Shown one piece after another: positions 12,045-23,519 of a DNA stretch of 64,000 nucleotides. The number at the start of each line of letters is the position of its first letter. Position 1 is the stretch's first letter. This DNA is from Chinchilla lanigera (taxonomy: Eukaryota; Chordata; Mammalia; Rodentia; Chinchillidae): assembly GCF_000276665.1 (NCBI RefSeq), contig NW_004955469.1, positions 11,719,112 through 11,783,111 on the forward strand, given 5' to 3'. The notes beneath the pieces were generated by a model. That model was given only the letters and a program-made list of their open reading frames with translations, was not told the origin of the DNA and made no database searches. The position numbers and the translations under genes were made by a program.

Positions 12045-13149
12045 CATCAGTCAACTAACAAAAACCTCACACAAGTAAGGAAGAGAAAATATAGGATTTA
12101 TGTATTTATGGAGGTAGGTCATTATTTAGTGATTAGTTAATCTATTTCTTCATCTATTGATTGATTGATTGCCTCTGTCCATACAATCAGCATCTGATTG
12201 TCTGTAACGATTAAACAGAAAAACATGCTGAGCAGCTTGGGTGAGTTTATTAAATATATCCAAAAAAACACCAGAATAACGTGGGTCTTCCTCTGGGCTA
12301 GAGACGAAAATAAATTTCTTTAATTTTATCATAGTCTTCAAAGTATATTAGTTAGAGATAAACAGTCCTTATCATAACCTGCTACTTGCCAATTATAAAA
12401 GAACTGGAGAAAGTTATCATTTCTTTCTTATCATTTCTTATTACTCTATAAAATTCTAATTGACCCTGCAACTGTTTTTTAGAAATACTATCTTCCTAGT
12501 GATGCATCAGCATCAACTCAGGAAATAGGTTCCAATGACAGAATTTCAATGTGAAAGAATGAAGATTAGAACTCACTTACTTGATATCACAGAAACTCAG
12601 GAAGTTTAAGTGATTTTCCCAGGCTCAGACAGGACAGTGTGACCGTGTGACAGGACATCCTAAAATATAAACCTAATCCCACAGTTCCTGGTCCAAAACT
12701 GTCTCCTCTCCTCCTACTGCATTTGCAATGTCCAAACTCCACAACTGATTATTGAAATAAGAGGGGTTTTCTGTTATGAAAGTAAAGGATTTTATAATAA
12801 ATATCTTAAGAGCTTAGAAATACTCTTTATGATTTAATTAAAGTCTTTGGAATGAATTAATGAATGACTTGCTGGTTCCATATGGAATCCTTAGGTGATA
12901 TACAACGGGATAGATGTAGTTTTCTGACAACTTTAATTCTTTGAGCAAAATAGCTGCTCTAGTTCCAAGATAGCTAAAGATTTCTTTTAGGTTCCTTGTT
13001 TATTTAGTTATATTTTTCTACAAGATATTTGTGAGGATAATTAGACCCAGGAAATATAATATGGAAAGACATTCACAAAAAATAATGAAAAGAAACCCTT
13101 CTATTAATAACAACACCCATAATATGGTAGAAAATAATGGATAATATCT

Positions 13150-13385
13150 TTGGTACTTTAACCATGTACCAAGTGCTGTACTAAACTCTTTATAAAAGTT
13201 ATCTCACTTATTCCTACTAAGAATCCTGTACAGCAAGTAGTAAAGCAATCTCTATTTTATAAATGCGGATGCCAAAGGCAGAGAAATGGAGTTACCTTAC
13301 TATCTTAAGAACTTATAACTAAGTAGCAAGTTCTGAAGCTGGATACCCAATTCAGAACTAACTTTAGATTCTAGCTTTTGTTTGT
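13150..13385 (-). repeat. MIR SINE
   Basis: Antisense MIR: ACCAAGTGCTGTACTAAACT, TCTCACTTATTCCTACTAAG, a CTATTTTATAAATGCGGATGC block and a tRNA-like end GAAGCTGGATACCC. Confidence 0.65.
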
Positions 13386-13387
13386 TT

Positions 13388-13490
13388 TTGAGACAGAGTC
13401 TCACTGTGTAGCCCAGGTTGACCTCAAACTTTCCACCCTTCTCCCTCAGCCTTCCACATGCTGGGATTACAGACAATTGCCAACTACATG
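13388..13490 (-). mobile_element. B1-type SINE monomer
   Basis: Reverse 7SL-derived sequence: TTGAGACAGAGTCTCACTGT, GTAGCCCAGGTTGACCTCAA and ATGCTGGGATTACAGAC. Confidence 0.8.
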
Positions 13491-13920
13491 AGGTGAGGAC
13501 AGATTATTTTAACACAGTGCAACACTATCTCCTTTCAGAAGTATATGGGTTAACTAACACAGAATTCTTTTAAAAAACAAAAGAAAAACCCCACCTTTCA
13601 GATCCTCTCTGAAAGGGATGCAATTGCTTCTGATGATAATTGAGTATGAGACTGTGTAGAGAATTACACTCTGGACTGGAGGATTAGACTTCTATCAGGA
13701 TTTACACAGCTGGAACAAGATAATTCTCCCCACTTCTGTTTTAACAATAAAATGTCCTTAGTAAAATGAGGACAAATAATGCAAGTAAACATGCACCTAT
13801 AAAGTACTTTGTATTCCATCTAAGAAGAGGATGTACTGATTTTGAGTTTTACTCTGGATGCTACCATACCATACCACTCAGAAATGCAGTATGCAAACAC
13901 AGTTTTTTACTGAAAAATAT

Positions 13921-14033
13921 TTTCTTTCTTTCTTTCTTTCTTTTTTTTTTTTTTTTTTTGCACTGGGAATCAAACTCAGGACCTTGCACTTGCCATGCAG
14001 GGGCTGTGCTGCTGAGCTGTATATCCCCAGCCC
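13921..14033 (-). mobile_element. ID-type SINE with poly(T)/(TTTC) tail
   Basis: Reverse ID: a pyrimidine tail at 13921-13959, then GCACTGGGAATCAAACTCAG, GACCTTGCACTTGCCATGCA and ATATCCCCAGCCC. Imperfect direct repeats TGAAAAATATT and TGCAAAATACT flank it. Confidence 0.85.
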
Positions 14034-14425
14034 TGCAAAATACTGTCTTAATGTTATCAAAGGTTCTCATTACCTATCAAGGATCATTTGCCACTTCTCC
14101 TCCATTCTGAATTTTTATATTTTCTATTTCACATTTTCTGTTTTTTAGAATGTAAACATCACTGCTTGTGATAGTTTCTTAAAAGTGCTTATGATTCGCA
14201 TAGGTCAGAATCTTTATGTAAATTAGGCTTAAGTGTAAATTATGTTTCTTGCCTAAATATTTAAGCACATAAATAATCTCTAGCCATCCTGGCTGTCATT
14301 CTAAGCTATTTGACATTTATTGTTCTGAAGAGAAGAAAGGTCAGACGTATCAAATCTGCATCTGTGCTTCATGACATTTTTCTCCAAGCAGTTTCTCCCA
14401 AATTATGGTATCAAGATTAATACTA

Positions 14426-14528
14426 TGAAAGAAAGAAAAAGAGAGAGGGAAGGAAGGAAGGAAGGCAGGAAGGAAGGAAGGAATGGAGGAAGGGAGGATG
14501 AAAGAAAGAAAAAGAAAGAAAGAAAGAG

Positions 14529-14579
<51 letters not shown>

Positions 14580-14580
14580 A
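14426..14580. repeat. (GGAA)n/(GAAA)n polypurine tract
   Basis: About 155 bases of almost pure purine on the plus strand, GGAA repeats then GAAA repeats. Long Lys/Arg/Glu or Ser/Phe open frames over it are repeat translations. Confidence 0.95.
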
Positions 14581-15154
14581 AACAGAAGGAGGGGTCACAG
14601 CCATCCCTGTAGCATTTCTCACCTTAGCTGTCCATGGAGACACAGCATATTTAGTAAACCTTTGCGCTTTCTCCCTGGGCTGCATTTGTCAAGCAGATGT
14701 ATGCATAGAAGGGGGCAGGAGCATGAAGGGAAAAGCAGGATCTGTGGAAAGGAAGGGGACACATGGCTCTGTGATCTATTTAGCATGACTTCAAGTCATA
14801 CTTCATGGAACAGATTGAGCCTGTCTGGCCCCATTGCTGGGCTCCCGCCCTTAGTCTCTGCATAGCCCTCTGCACATTTATCTTCTTGTTGAAGAGAGGA
14901 AAGCTGTGTTCTTTCCCTTTGGTGCTCTTCCCCATTCTTACCAATAAGCTGCTGTAACACATGTCTTCCAGTTCAAGAGTTTCATCATGTTCAGAGGGTG
15001 AGAGCCTGCGGTGGACACCCTGTACTAGTTTGAGGGCAACACCTTAAAGAGTGCTGTCAAAATAAGGAAGCAGGCACTGTGAGGTGGGGAGGAGTGGCCA
15101 CGACTGCTATAAACTTCTGTTTCGTGATAGGACTTGTTACCATGTCTTACACTG

Positions 15155-15275
15155 TTAACGGGCACATCTAATATGCTTCCTTCACTATATGCTCCATGAG
15201 GGTAAATAAAGTCCAAAACACTCTGCTATTATTGCAGTCTGCGCAGCACCTAGAACAGTGCTGAACTAACAATTT
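15155..15275 (+). mobile_element. L2 3' end fragment
   Basis: TATGCTCCATGAGGGTAAAT followed by GCAGCACCTAGAACAGTGCT match the L2 3' end. Confidence 0.6.
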
Positions 15276-15444
15276 AAAAAAGAAAACAAAACAAAAAGAG
15301 AGAAAAAGGAGGGAAAGAAGAAAACAAGTTAAAAAATATTGAAGGCCAGTTGGATAGCTGCTTTTAGACATTTAAAGAGCCCTCATATTGAAGAGAAAAC
15401 TGAGGGACAGAATTATAGTCACAAGTAAGAGAAGTAAGACACGG

Positions 15445-15650
15445 AGATTACAGGTGCAGAGTTAAACATGCCGTGATTCTAGTACCACATCCTCCACTTA
15501 CTGTGTGGCCTTGCTCATGTTGCTAGGCTTCTCTGAACATTAGTTTCTTTATCTGGAAAATGGGGATAATATTAAAATCAAACTTACTGTGTAATGATGA
15601 GGATTAAATTAAGGAATATATTTAAAATTGTTCAGTGGTAGTTGTTATCA
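15445..15650 (+). repeat. MIR SINE
   Basis: Forward MIR with ACTTACTGTGTGGCCTTGCT, a TCTGGAAAATGGGGATAATA core end and a GATGAGGATTAAATTAA stretch. Confidence 0.75.
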
Positions 15651-15728
15651 TTAATATTAACATAAAGGAGTACAACTGAGCCATTATTTAGATCTATCGA
15701 ACAAGAACAAAGCAGTCTTGTAAAATAG

Positions 15729-15795
15729 CAATTCTTGTATTCTTATGAATATTTTGCAATTATATTGCAAAATATTCATAAGAATACAAGAATTG
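15729..15795. repeat. Perfect 32-bp-arm palindrome with 3-nt loop
   Basis: The left arm 15729-15760 and the right arm 15764-15795 are exact reverse complements, checked base by base, with a TAT spacer at 15761-15763. The arms are AT-rich (start CAATTCTTGTATTCTTATGA). The next pair outward (G at 15728, A at 15796) does not match, so the palindrome ends abruptly. No flanking repeat explains it. Confidence 0.97.
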
Positions 15796-16299
15796 AATTT
15801 TTGGAGGCTACTCCAGAAGTATCCAGGGGCCTGCATGCAATGTGTTCAAAGGGTAGTGTAGGCTCAGCAATGCCCAGGATGAATGGTTTTCCTGCAGTTA
15901 CCCCTTTTCTCTCTGATACCAGAAATCTCCCTGCTTATTATCTTTTCTGCCCTCCTGAGTTTCAAAACTAGGAAGTTTATTAATCCTTAATACATCCTGT
16001 CTTCATTCTACTGACCTCTAACATCACTGATATTTCATTCTCTTTTGTTCCTTTTGCACAGTCCTTGAATGACTACGTAAGCAGATTTTGTTTCCACTTT
16101 TTATTTGCAATTTCTTGAAAATTCTTTCCACCTGTGCCTCTTCTCCATGAAGCAGCTCAGTGAATTGCTCTTGGGCAAACACCATGGCCTTTTCCGCTCC
16201 ATCTGAAGCATCTGCTCCTGATACCTTATGATCCAGTGGCCTCTCTTCCTTCTTATACACAACTTCTTCCTGGAGATGGCAGTGACTCCATTCCATTGT

Positions 16300-16963
16300 C
16301 TAATTATGAACTTTCCTACATCTAATGTGTAACTTCCTTTCCTCTCTTTCCTTAGGAGAGCTCATCTGCATTCAAAAGTGAAACCGCCAAGCCCATGTAA
16401 ATAGCTTCCACATCCCTGTCAGTCTTGGTTTCTTGCCTTTCCTAGCTCAGTTCCATATTGTCATGTACGCCTCAAACAACTTCACCTTCACAGGAACGCC
16501 CAAGTAACTGTTATGCCCACCACTGTCATCCTAAACCACATCCTCCTCCCAGTGATCGTCTTTATCAGCAGTACCACAAGTCGTCAAGAGTCCCAGATCA
16601 AAACCTTAGACTTCTGACTCCATCCTGTTTGTTTTCCACTTAATTAAGGATTTTTGGGCCCAGCTGCAACTCCTTCAGGCCTGAGGAAGTGCAACAGTTT
16701 CTTGGGGCTTCAGTCCAGCGTCAGCCCTCTCTGTGGTCCAAGCCTGATGCCAATGTGAAGATACATTTTCTAATGTATCAGTTAACAGGCAATCAGCATC
16801 CACATTCCAACTCAAAATATAATACTTTTTGAGTTCTTCAGCATCAAATATAAATTCCAACAAAATAAACCATCATTACGTCTAATTCATGATATCTGAC
16901 CCAGCATCCAGCCTCAAAGCCCTTGATATTTCTTAGCACTTTCTGCACTAGCTAGCTATATTA

Positions 16964-17006
<43 letters not shown>

Positions 17007-17260
17007 TGGAGTCTTTTGGCCTACCTGTCTGTCTCTGTCTCTCTCCTCTTTTCTCTCGCATCTCTCTTCTTATTCCGAACCAATTGCTCCTCTCCTGGGC
17101 AGTATGTTGTGTCATTGTCCCATGCTGGAAAGCCCTCTGCCCTTTTCTTTTCCAAGTAAAAATGCTGGGTTTCCTCCTAGACCCTGTTCTCAAATCACCT
17201 CTTCTGGAAATATTTTTCTAACTCAACTTCTCAGTCTCAAAAGAAATTCATCATTCTCAG
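16300..17260 (+). mobile_element. L2-like LINE fragments
   Basis: Pyrimidine-rich sequence with the L2 3' motif order: CCATGCTGGAAAGCCCTCTG, then TCTCAAATCACCTCTTCTGG (compare L2 'tcaaatgtcacctcctctggg'). A CA microsatellite interrupts it. Diverged; the left boundary is uncertain. Confidence 0.45.
16969..17006. repeat. (CA)n microsatellite
   Basis: CA dinucleotide run with one AA interruption. Confidence 0.95.
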
Positions 17261-18090
17261 CAGAGATAACCTTTGCCCCGACTCCTTGCCAAAAGACAAT
17301 AAGCTTATTGTTTTAAAAATTCCAGCGCTATAATCTCCTGTCTCAGAGATACATCTCCCTTCTCAGCATGCACTGAACAAATAAAGTTCATCTGCCTTTA
17401 ACAGCCTGGCTTTCAATATATAGACGTACAGAATGAATCTGACCATCACTGCCACAGCAGAAACCCACCTCCCAGATCCTTCGCTGAACCATGATAACTA
17501 CCTCGGCCATTTTTTTTTAGCATTCAAGGATTCTTTTTATTGGAGTAATTTATTGTCATGCTGTGTCTGATTTCCCCCCTAACTTCTCTGTGAACTTCCG
17601 GTAAGGAGAGATTATACTTCATTGAAACTTGTAAGTGTTCAGTTTAAGAAAAAAAAAAACATGTAATCTTTTTTAAGCAAAAGTCCAAACTTACAGACAT
17701 ACATAAAAATTATTTTCCTTTGATAGGCATCTCTCCTGTAAATGTATATGGTAGCTCAGAAGACAGGCCCCTATGACCATGATCTTGAAGTTCACTGTGT
17801 GACCTCCTAGCCATAATGGAAAAATGAGCTCCAGATTAGTCCTTCTGTCACAAACTTATAAAACTGGACAAAATGTATGAAAAATTTGTTTTTAGTCCTT
17901 GGGTAATCAGCAGCACAAGAGCATAATCCTTGGGAAAATGAAAATAATTTGATGAGCCCTGCCTTAATTCTCTGTCTGGAGGTACTTCCTGATAAAGGAA
18001 GGAGAGATCCAATACAGAGTGTGCCTCATGGGAGAATGGGGTTTGGGAAGGCGGAAGCAGGTTAAATTTCCAGGGAACAAATTGATGGGG

Positions 18091-18178
18091 GAGAGCTGGG
18101 GATTCTGCTCAGTGATAGAGCACTTGCCTAGTATGAGTGAAACCCTGGCTTCAATCCCCACCACTACAAAGAAAAAGA
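18091..18178 (+). mobile_element. ID-type SINE
   Basis: GAGCTGGGGATTCTGCTCAG, AGAGCACTTGCCTAGTATGA and TGGCTTCAATCCCCACCACT with an A-rich tail. An older subfamily than the 11932 copy. Confidence 0.85.
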
Positions 18179-18479
18179 GAGTGGGGGAAAAATCCTGTAA
18201 GAGGTCCTCTGGAGTATTGGTCTATATAGTAAGTGATGCATTTATAAGGTGAGATTCCCAAGTCTGAGCAAAGAATAGCTACCAAAAACAATCTATGAGG
18301 GGACTGTAGGCTGAACAACTTTACAGGTCACAGAGAGTTGGGAAATATTTAGGTGTTTAATAACCAGAGTGGACAGTTCTCACTGAACACCTAAGCATTC
18401 AGTGGGGATTCCAAAGAGCCAAACCTGAAGAGTGGACCTAAAGTAACCATAAACAAAGCTTCTCTAAACCTCTCCAGCA

Positions 18480-19450
18480 AAGCTTAGCAATAATTCTTGA
18501 AAGAGTCAAATTGATGGGCAAGTAAATTTGCTGTCAAACAAACTTTAATAGTCTTTAAATAAAAGCAACAAAATCCTCACACTCAATAATGTAATATTCA
18601 CAACACACAAGATAGATAGAAAATTACCAGGTGCACAAAGAACAGGAAATTATTACCTATAACCAAGAGAAATATTGACCAACATTAACAAACACGTAAA
18701 TGACAGAAGTAATATAATTAGCAGAGGGAACTTTAAAAATAGCTATTATAAATATGTCCAAGGACTTAGAGAAAAACATAAACATAATGAAGAAAGCAAT
18801 AAAAATGGAAATAGACTCTAGGCCTGAAAAATACAATATCTAAAGTAAAGATTTATAACACGGGCTGGTTTATCATCAGATTAAACAGTACTGAAAAAGC
18901 AAGGGTGAACTTCAAGATAAGCAATAAAAAACTACCCAGATAATTAAAGAGAGAAGTTTTGAAAAAATGAACATATGCTTAATAAGATGTAGGAATATAT
19001 TATATAGTAGAACACAATTGTAATTGGATTCTTAGGAAGGAGGAGGAGAAAAAATTTTGGTTTTTGGGGAGTTTTTTTGAGAAAAAATTCTGAAAAATTT
19101 ATAAATATACTAAAAATATTAACCCATAGAATCAAGAGTCTCAACAAATCCCAAGCAGTAAAAATACTAAATAAACTACATCAATGCACATCACTAATCA
19201 TATTATTGAAATCCAATAATAAAGACAAAATCTTAAAGAAGTCAGAGGCATAGAAGAGATAACAGGAAAGATAGCTAAAGATAATCTCTGACATCTCCTT
19301 AGAAATAGTGTAAATCATGTAACAATGGAACCATGTCATTAATGTGTTACCAACCTAAAAGTACTATCTATCCAATTGAAATCCTCACCAAAAATGCAAT
19401 CAAACATTTTCTTCTCATTTCCCAATATGTATTATACATTTTGGTCCTTA
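18480..19450 (+). mobile_element. HAL1/L1M ORF1-region remnant
   Basis: Collinear with the HAL1/L1M first-ORF region: TATTATAAATATGTCCAAGGAC...AACATAATGAAGAAAGC early, then AATCAAGAGTCTCAACAAATC, CCAAGCAGTAAAAATACTAA and an ATTGAAATCC...AAAATCTTAAAG block. Many stops; no intact protein. Confidence 0.7.
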
Positions 19451-19489
19451 TTTATACTTTTAGATTCTCAGAGTAACAATAGGATATTT

Positions 19490-19615
19490 AAATCTGTGTG
19501 TCCAATGTATTTCACTTAAGAGTGTAATCTCAAGGTGCATCCATTTACCTATACTGGCCTCAAGTTTATCCTTCTTTATGGAAGAGTAGTACTCCATTGT
19601 ATAAAAATAGCACAT
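19490..19615 (-). mobile_element. L1 3'-end fragment, antisense
   Basis: TTTCACTTAAGAGTGTAATC, CAAGGTGCATCCATTT and GTAGTACTCCATTGTAT follow the antisense of the end of L1 ORF2. It points opposite to its neighbours. Confidence 0.55.
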
Positions 19616-19682
19616 CTCCTTTTTTTAAAAAATGAAATCAAACAAAGACACTTAATAGATAAAAGCCAAGAGAACTTAAATT

Positions 19683-19806
19683 AAGTAGAATAGCAACTCC
19701 CTCCCTCCTTCCCTTCCTCTCTCTCTTTCCCTCTCTCTCTTTTGCAGCACCAGACAATACTGGATCTTGAACCCAGGGCTCTGGCTCCCTCTGAGTGACA
19801 CATGTG
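19683..19806 (-). mobile_element. ID SINE fragment with (CT)n tail
   Basis: Pyrimidine tract 19698-19741 followed by TTTGCAGCACCAGACAATAC and TTGAACCCAGGGCTCTGGCT, the reverse of an ID 3' half. Truncated. Confidence 0.6.
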
Positions 19807-20339
19807 CATACAGACTTGAAGCAGCATTAGAAGATTTGGGAGCAAAACTAAGTTTCAAACCACATCAAAGTGTCAGACCAAACAAAACTGTTTAACATTG
19901 CCAATGTACATTCTAAACTTACTCTATATACAGAGAATGGATGCCTCCCCCAACACAAATGGGACCATTCCTTAAGGGAAAGATAATCAACAGATACCAA
20001 TAATAAAGTAACACAGATGTTGGGATTTTCAGAAAAAAAAACTTAAAAGGAACTGTTTTAATTGTATTGCAAGTGGTAAAATTAAAAAACAAAAACCTCT
20101 GGAAAAATAGTTGCAAAGGTAGTTCTCAGGAAAGAAATAGAAATTGTTTTTAAATGGAAAATTTAAATTGAAAAAAATTCACTAAGGAATTACAGCAGAA
20201 TAGAGATAACAGAAGAAAGTAATATGTCAGAAGTATAATACATAATGACCATGTGGGGTTTATCCTGGCAATATAAAGCTGATACAACATTTGAAAATCA
20301 AACAATAAAGTTCATCACATTTACAAAAAAAAAGAGAAA

Positions 20340-20650
20340 AGTCTGTATGTTGTTATTAGATGCCTGATCCAAGGGAAGCCAGACATCATAGGGAGGGCAT
20401 TCAAGCACACCTTCCTGGGGTGCTCCCACAGCAAGAGCTGGCTGTCCCTGTGAGCAGCAGCCTTGTTATTGGAACCTGCACTTCAGTCAACCTTAAAAAT
20501 GACTCCATCCTTGTCTGGTATTGAGTGCATTCTCAGAAAAGATTTCAAGCAAAATCACCCTGCCAACCTATTCCCAAATTCCTAACTATGGAAAATAAAT
20601 TATTTCAGGCCACTAAATTTTGATGTGATTTACTATGTGATGTTAGACAA
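20340..20650 (+). mobile_element. MLT1-like MaLR LTR
   Basis: The 3' part reads TATTTCAGGCCACTAAATTT then TGATGTGATTTACTATGTGA, the usual MLT1 end. The 5' half is poorly defined. Confidence 0.5.
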
Positions 20651-21345
20651 TCAATACTAAAGAAATGCAAATAAAACCACAAGGAGATACTACAGCATGT
20701 TGGCACCACCAAGAATCTTTGAGAATGTAGAACAAGTGGAACTCTCATCCACTACTGGAAGGAGTGTACAGTGATACAACCATTTGGAAAAACAGACAAT
20801 CTTTTATAAAGTTACACATGTTTACCATGTGATCTACCAATGCTACAATGGATGTAAAATGACTGTGTGTGTCCACTGTCTTATAACATGCACAAAAAAA
20901 TGTTCGTAACAGCTTAGTTCGTGAGATCCCAAAACTAGAAATATCCATCAATTTATGGCTGGATAGACAAATGCTTATATATTTGTACAATGGAATACTA
21001 TTCATTAATGAATACAAAACTATTAATATATAAAACAACACAGATAAACCCCAAAAGCATCATTCAAAGTGAAAAAAACACAAACACAAAACATCTTATT
21101 TATATAAAGCTCCAGAACAGACAAATTAATCCCCTGAGATAGAAATCAAATCAGATGTTTCCTGGAGCAGCAAGGGCAATGGGTTCATTGCAAAAGGTCG
21201 AAAAGAATCTTTCAGGGGTTGACAAAAATGTTTTATATCCTAATTAGGCTGGTGATTGCACAAGGGTATGCATTTATCAAACAAATCAAACTGTGTAGTT
21301 AAATGAAATATCTTATTGTATATGAATTATACTTCACATGAATTC
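20650..21345 (+). mobile_element. L1M ORF2 end and 3' UTR
   Basis: AATGCAAATAAAACCACAAGG and CCATTTGGAAAAACAGACAA, then a sequence equivalent to 'tgtccatcaa...atggataaa...acaatggaatactattc' (ACAATGGAATACTATTCATT), and a 3' UTR with AGGCTGGTGATTGCACAAGG. 5' truncated and full of stops. Confidence 0.75.
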
Positions 21346-21559
21346 AGAGTGCATATTTTAACACCAGGTCAGAACCCTTCTAGGCTAAAAATAATCAGTT
21401 GTTTCCTATCCTCTCACCTTGTTCTCTACCATTGCTTTGATTTTTTTCTACCTTTATGCATCTAAGTGTCCAGAAGATAATTCTTGGTTTTTACTTTCTC
21501 AGGTGGCCTCATATGCATTCCTCTCGTTTTTCCCACTGTGTCCCTATCATTATTTCCCA

Positions 21560-21620
21560 TTCTCTCTCTCTCTCTCTCTCTCCCCTCCCATTTCCTCCCC
21601 TTCTCTCCCTCTCTCTCCCT
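21560..21620. repeat. (CT)n microsatellite
   Basis: A CT run at 21560-21583 followed by CT-rich sequence up to the edge of the reverse SINE, so it probably grew from the SINE tail. Confidence 0.9.
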
Positions 21621-21822
21621 TTGCAGCACTGGATAGTACTAGATATTTTGCCCAGCACATTCCCAGCCCTTTCTTTAGTTAGTTAGTTATCTATTCAGAC
21701 AGAATCTCACTAAGCTGCTAAGCTACTAACTTGCCCAGGTTAGGCTCAAACTTGCAATCCTTCTGCCTCAGCCTCCCAGACTACTGGGATTATAAGCGTG
21801 TACCACCATGCCCAGTTTATTC
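21621..21822 (-). mobile_element. B1-ID dimeric SINE
   Basis: Reverse order: ID half (TTGCAGCACTGGATAGTACT ... CACATTCCCAGCCC), linker with a TTAGTTAG repeat, then B1 half (AGACAGAATCTCACTAAGCT, AGCCTCCCAGACTACTGGGA). Confidence 0.85.
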
Positions 21823-22214
21823 TCATTTTTTGTTCCCTTTCTATGTGAGTGTAGTTGTGTTTCTCTCCAACTTTTTCTGCCCCATCTATAAGGGTGCAGA
21901 AAATACTCTTTTTAAATTCACCTTACTATAAAACCAAAGAGTTTTGAAAATTATTTATTGATTAAATAGCTTATTTCTGTTAATTTTAAACTATATAAAA
22001 TGTTTGTATTAAAAGTTGTTTCAACAAAGTTATTTATTAAAAATTATTACAGATAACATATCATCCTTTGCTGTTACTCTTACCCTGATGGGCCAATTTC
22101 CTCACTTACAAAGGTCTCCCTTTTCTGCTTCAGGAAGACTTTTTGAAGCATCTATTCTGGGTATCAAGACAAAAGTATAATCAAGATTTGGAGAAAAAAC
22201 TAGCACTTGTTGAA

Positions 22215-22335
22215 CACTGACTACATATTAGAACCTTCCACAAGCTTTATCTCATTTAATTCTCACAATAACCGTGGGGGTTGGACAGTAATTTTCCCCA
22301 CTTTACAGAATTTAAAAATGAATGGGGAAAAGAAA
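22215..22335 (-). repeat. MIR SINE fragment
   Basis: Antisense MIR: TTATCTCATTTAATTCTCAC, AATAACCGTGGGGGTTGG and CCCCACTTTACAGAATTTAA. Confidence 0.7.
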
Positions 22336-22479
22336 ACAAGTATCTGTGGTCCAAATAAGTATCAGGCCCCAATGCCAAATCTGTGAAGAATTCTATGTAT
22401 GATTTGGAGTGGAGTTTACTTTTGACTCTACCAGTGATCCAATTCCTTCACAGGAAAAAAAGAAGAAAATTAATAAATA

Positions 22480-22870
22480 AAGGGTGTGTGTTCAGACAAA
22501 GGAATACCACCCAGCAATAAAAAACAAAGAATACTATTATATACAACAACATAGATTAATCTAACAGAAATATCATTGAGTAAAAGAAGCTAGATGCCAA
22601 AGAAGACATAATATGATTCCATCTATCTTAAATTCAGGTATAGTCATAACTAATCCATGAGTTAAGAATCAGAAAGATGATTACCTTGGGTCAGCAGTAG
22701 AAACAGATTAGAAGAAGATTAATGAGAACTTTCTGAGTGCTAGAAATATTCTGTATATGGCAATTATTAAATGATGATTATATTGACATTATATATGTAA
22801 CAACCAAGCTATACATAAGGTTAGTATTCTCAATGCATTTTATTGTATTTATCATCCCTCAGTTTAAAAA
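22480..22870 (+). mobile_element. L1M 3' end fragment
   Basis: GAATACCACCCAGCAATAAA, CAACAACATAGATTAATCTA, GAGTAAAAGAAGCTAGATGC and a GATGATTACCTTGGG 3' UTR segment match the ends of older L1M elements. Confidence 0.7.
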
Positions 22871-22899
22871 ATCATGTTCTATTGTTAAAAAGAAGGTTT

Positions 22900-23151
22900 C
22901 TGTGTTCTACGAGCACATGGACTCACTGTTGGAATAGTCTGGAATTGGGGAAAATAACTTCAAGTCAAGTACAACATTTTAAGAAGCTGTGGAGAGACTA
23001 CACCCAATCCTTTTTCAAGGATGCTAAGCCACTAACTGAATCTTCAGCTTACCCCAAAGTATGGGACCTGTATACTGCTTCTCCTAATGCCAAGCGCTGG
23101 TTGAAAACATGGGCGGATAAAGTCCAAGTCTCAGCACTTTTTATTATCTGA
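22900..23151 (+). pseudogene. Unrecognised open segment, possible exon or retrogene fragment
   Basis: Starting just after an L1 end, about 80 codons of an open frame have a protein-like, not repeat-like, composition (for example WRDYTQSFFKDAKPLTES and VWDLYTASPNAKRWLKTWAD). It ends at a stop at 23151. No start codon context, splice site or poly(A) signal supports it. I do not recognise the family, and a chance frame remains the default. Confidence 0.2.
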
Positions 23152-23519
23152 TTTATTTTTTTCTGACGCCTTCTATGTTTATTTTAGAATAATTCAAACT
23201 GGAGTTTCCACATAGGTCATCTCATACAAGGCTCATAATTCCATGAGGTAACTGCAGTAAGATCTGTATTATCTCCTCCAGGAACAACGACCCAGAAAAT
23301 CAGCAAGTTTAAAAGAGATGTTAACAAAAGGCAAATGCTATCATAGAATCCAAATCTCCTAGCTCCTAATTTAGAGTTCTCTCTACTACAGAACAGTCAC
23401 CTTAATTCTCCGGGCTGAGAACATGGAAATAGTCTATAAAGGAATCTTGTTCACTCCCACCCTTATGAACAGATATTCCAATGTAAGATGAAATGAAAGA
23501 AGAAGAATCAGTGATTTAA

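Noticed and set aside
14371..14865. A 164-codon Lys/Arg/Glu-rich frame
   Set aside because: Most of it is the GAAA/GGAA microsatellite read as codons.
16024..16296. A 90-codon antisense frame with a plausible mix of residues
   Set aside because: No recognised similarity, no splice or promoter context, and the region borders L2-like repeat.
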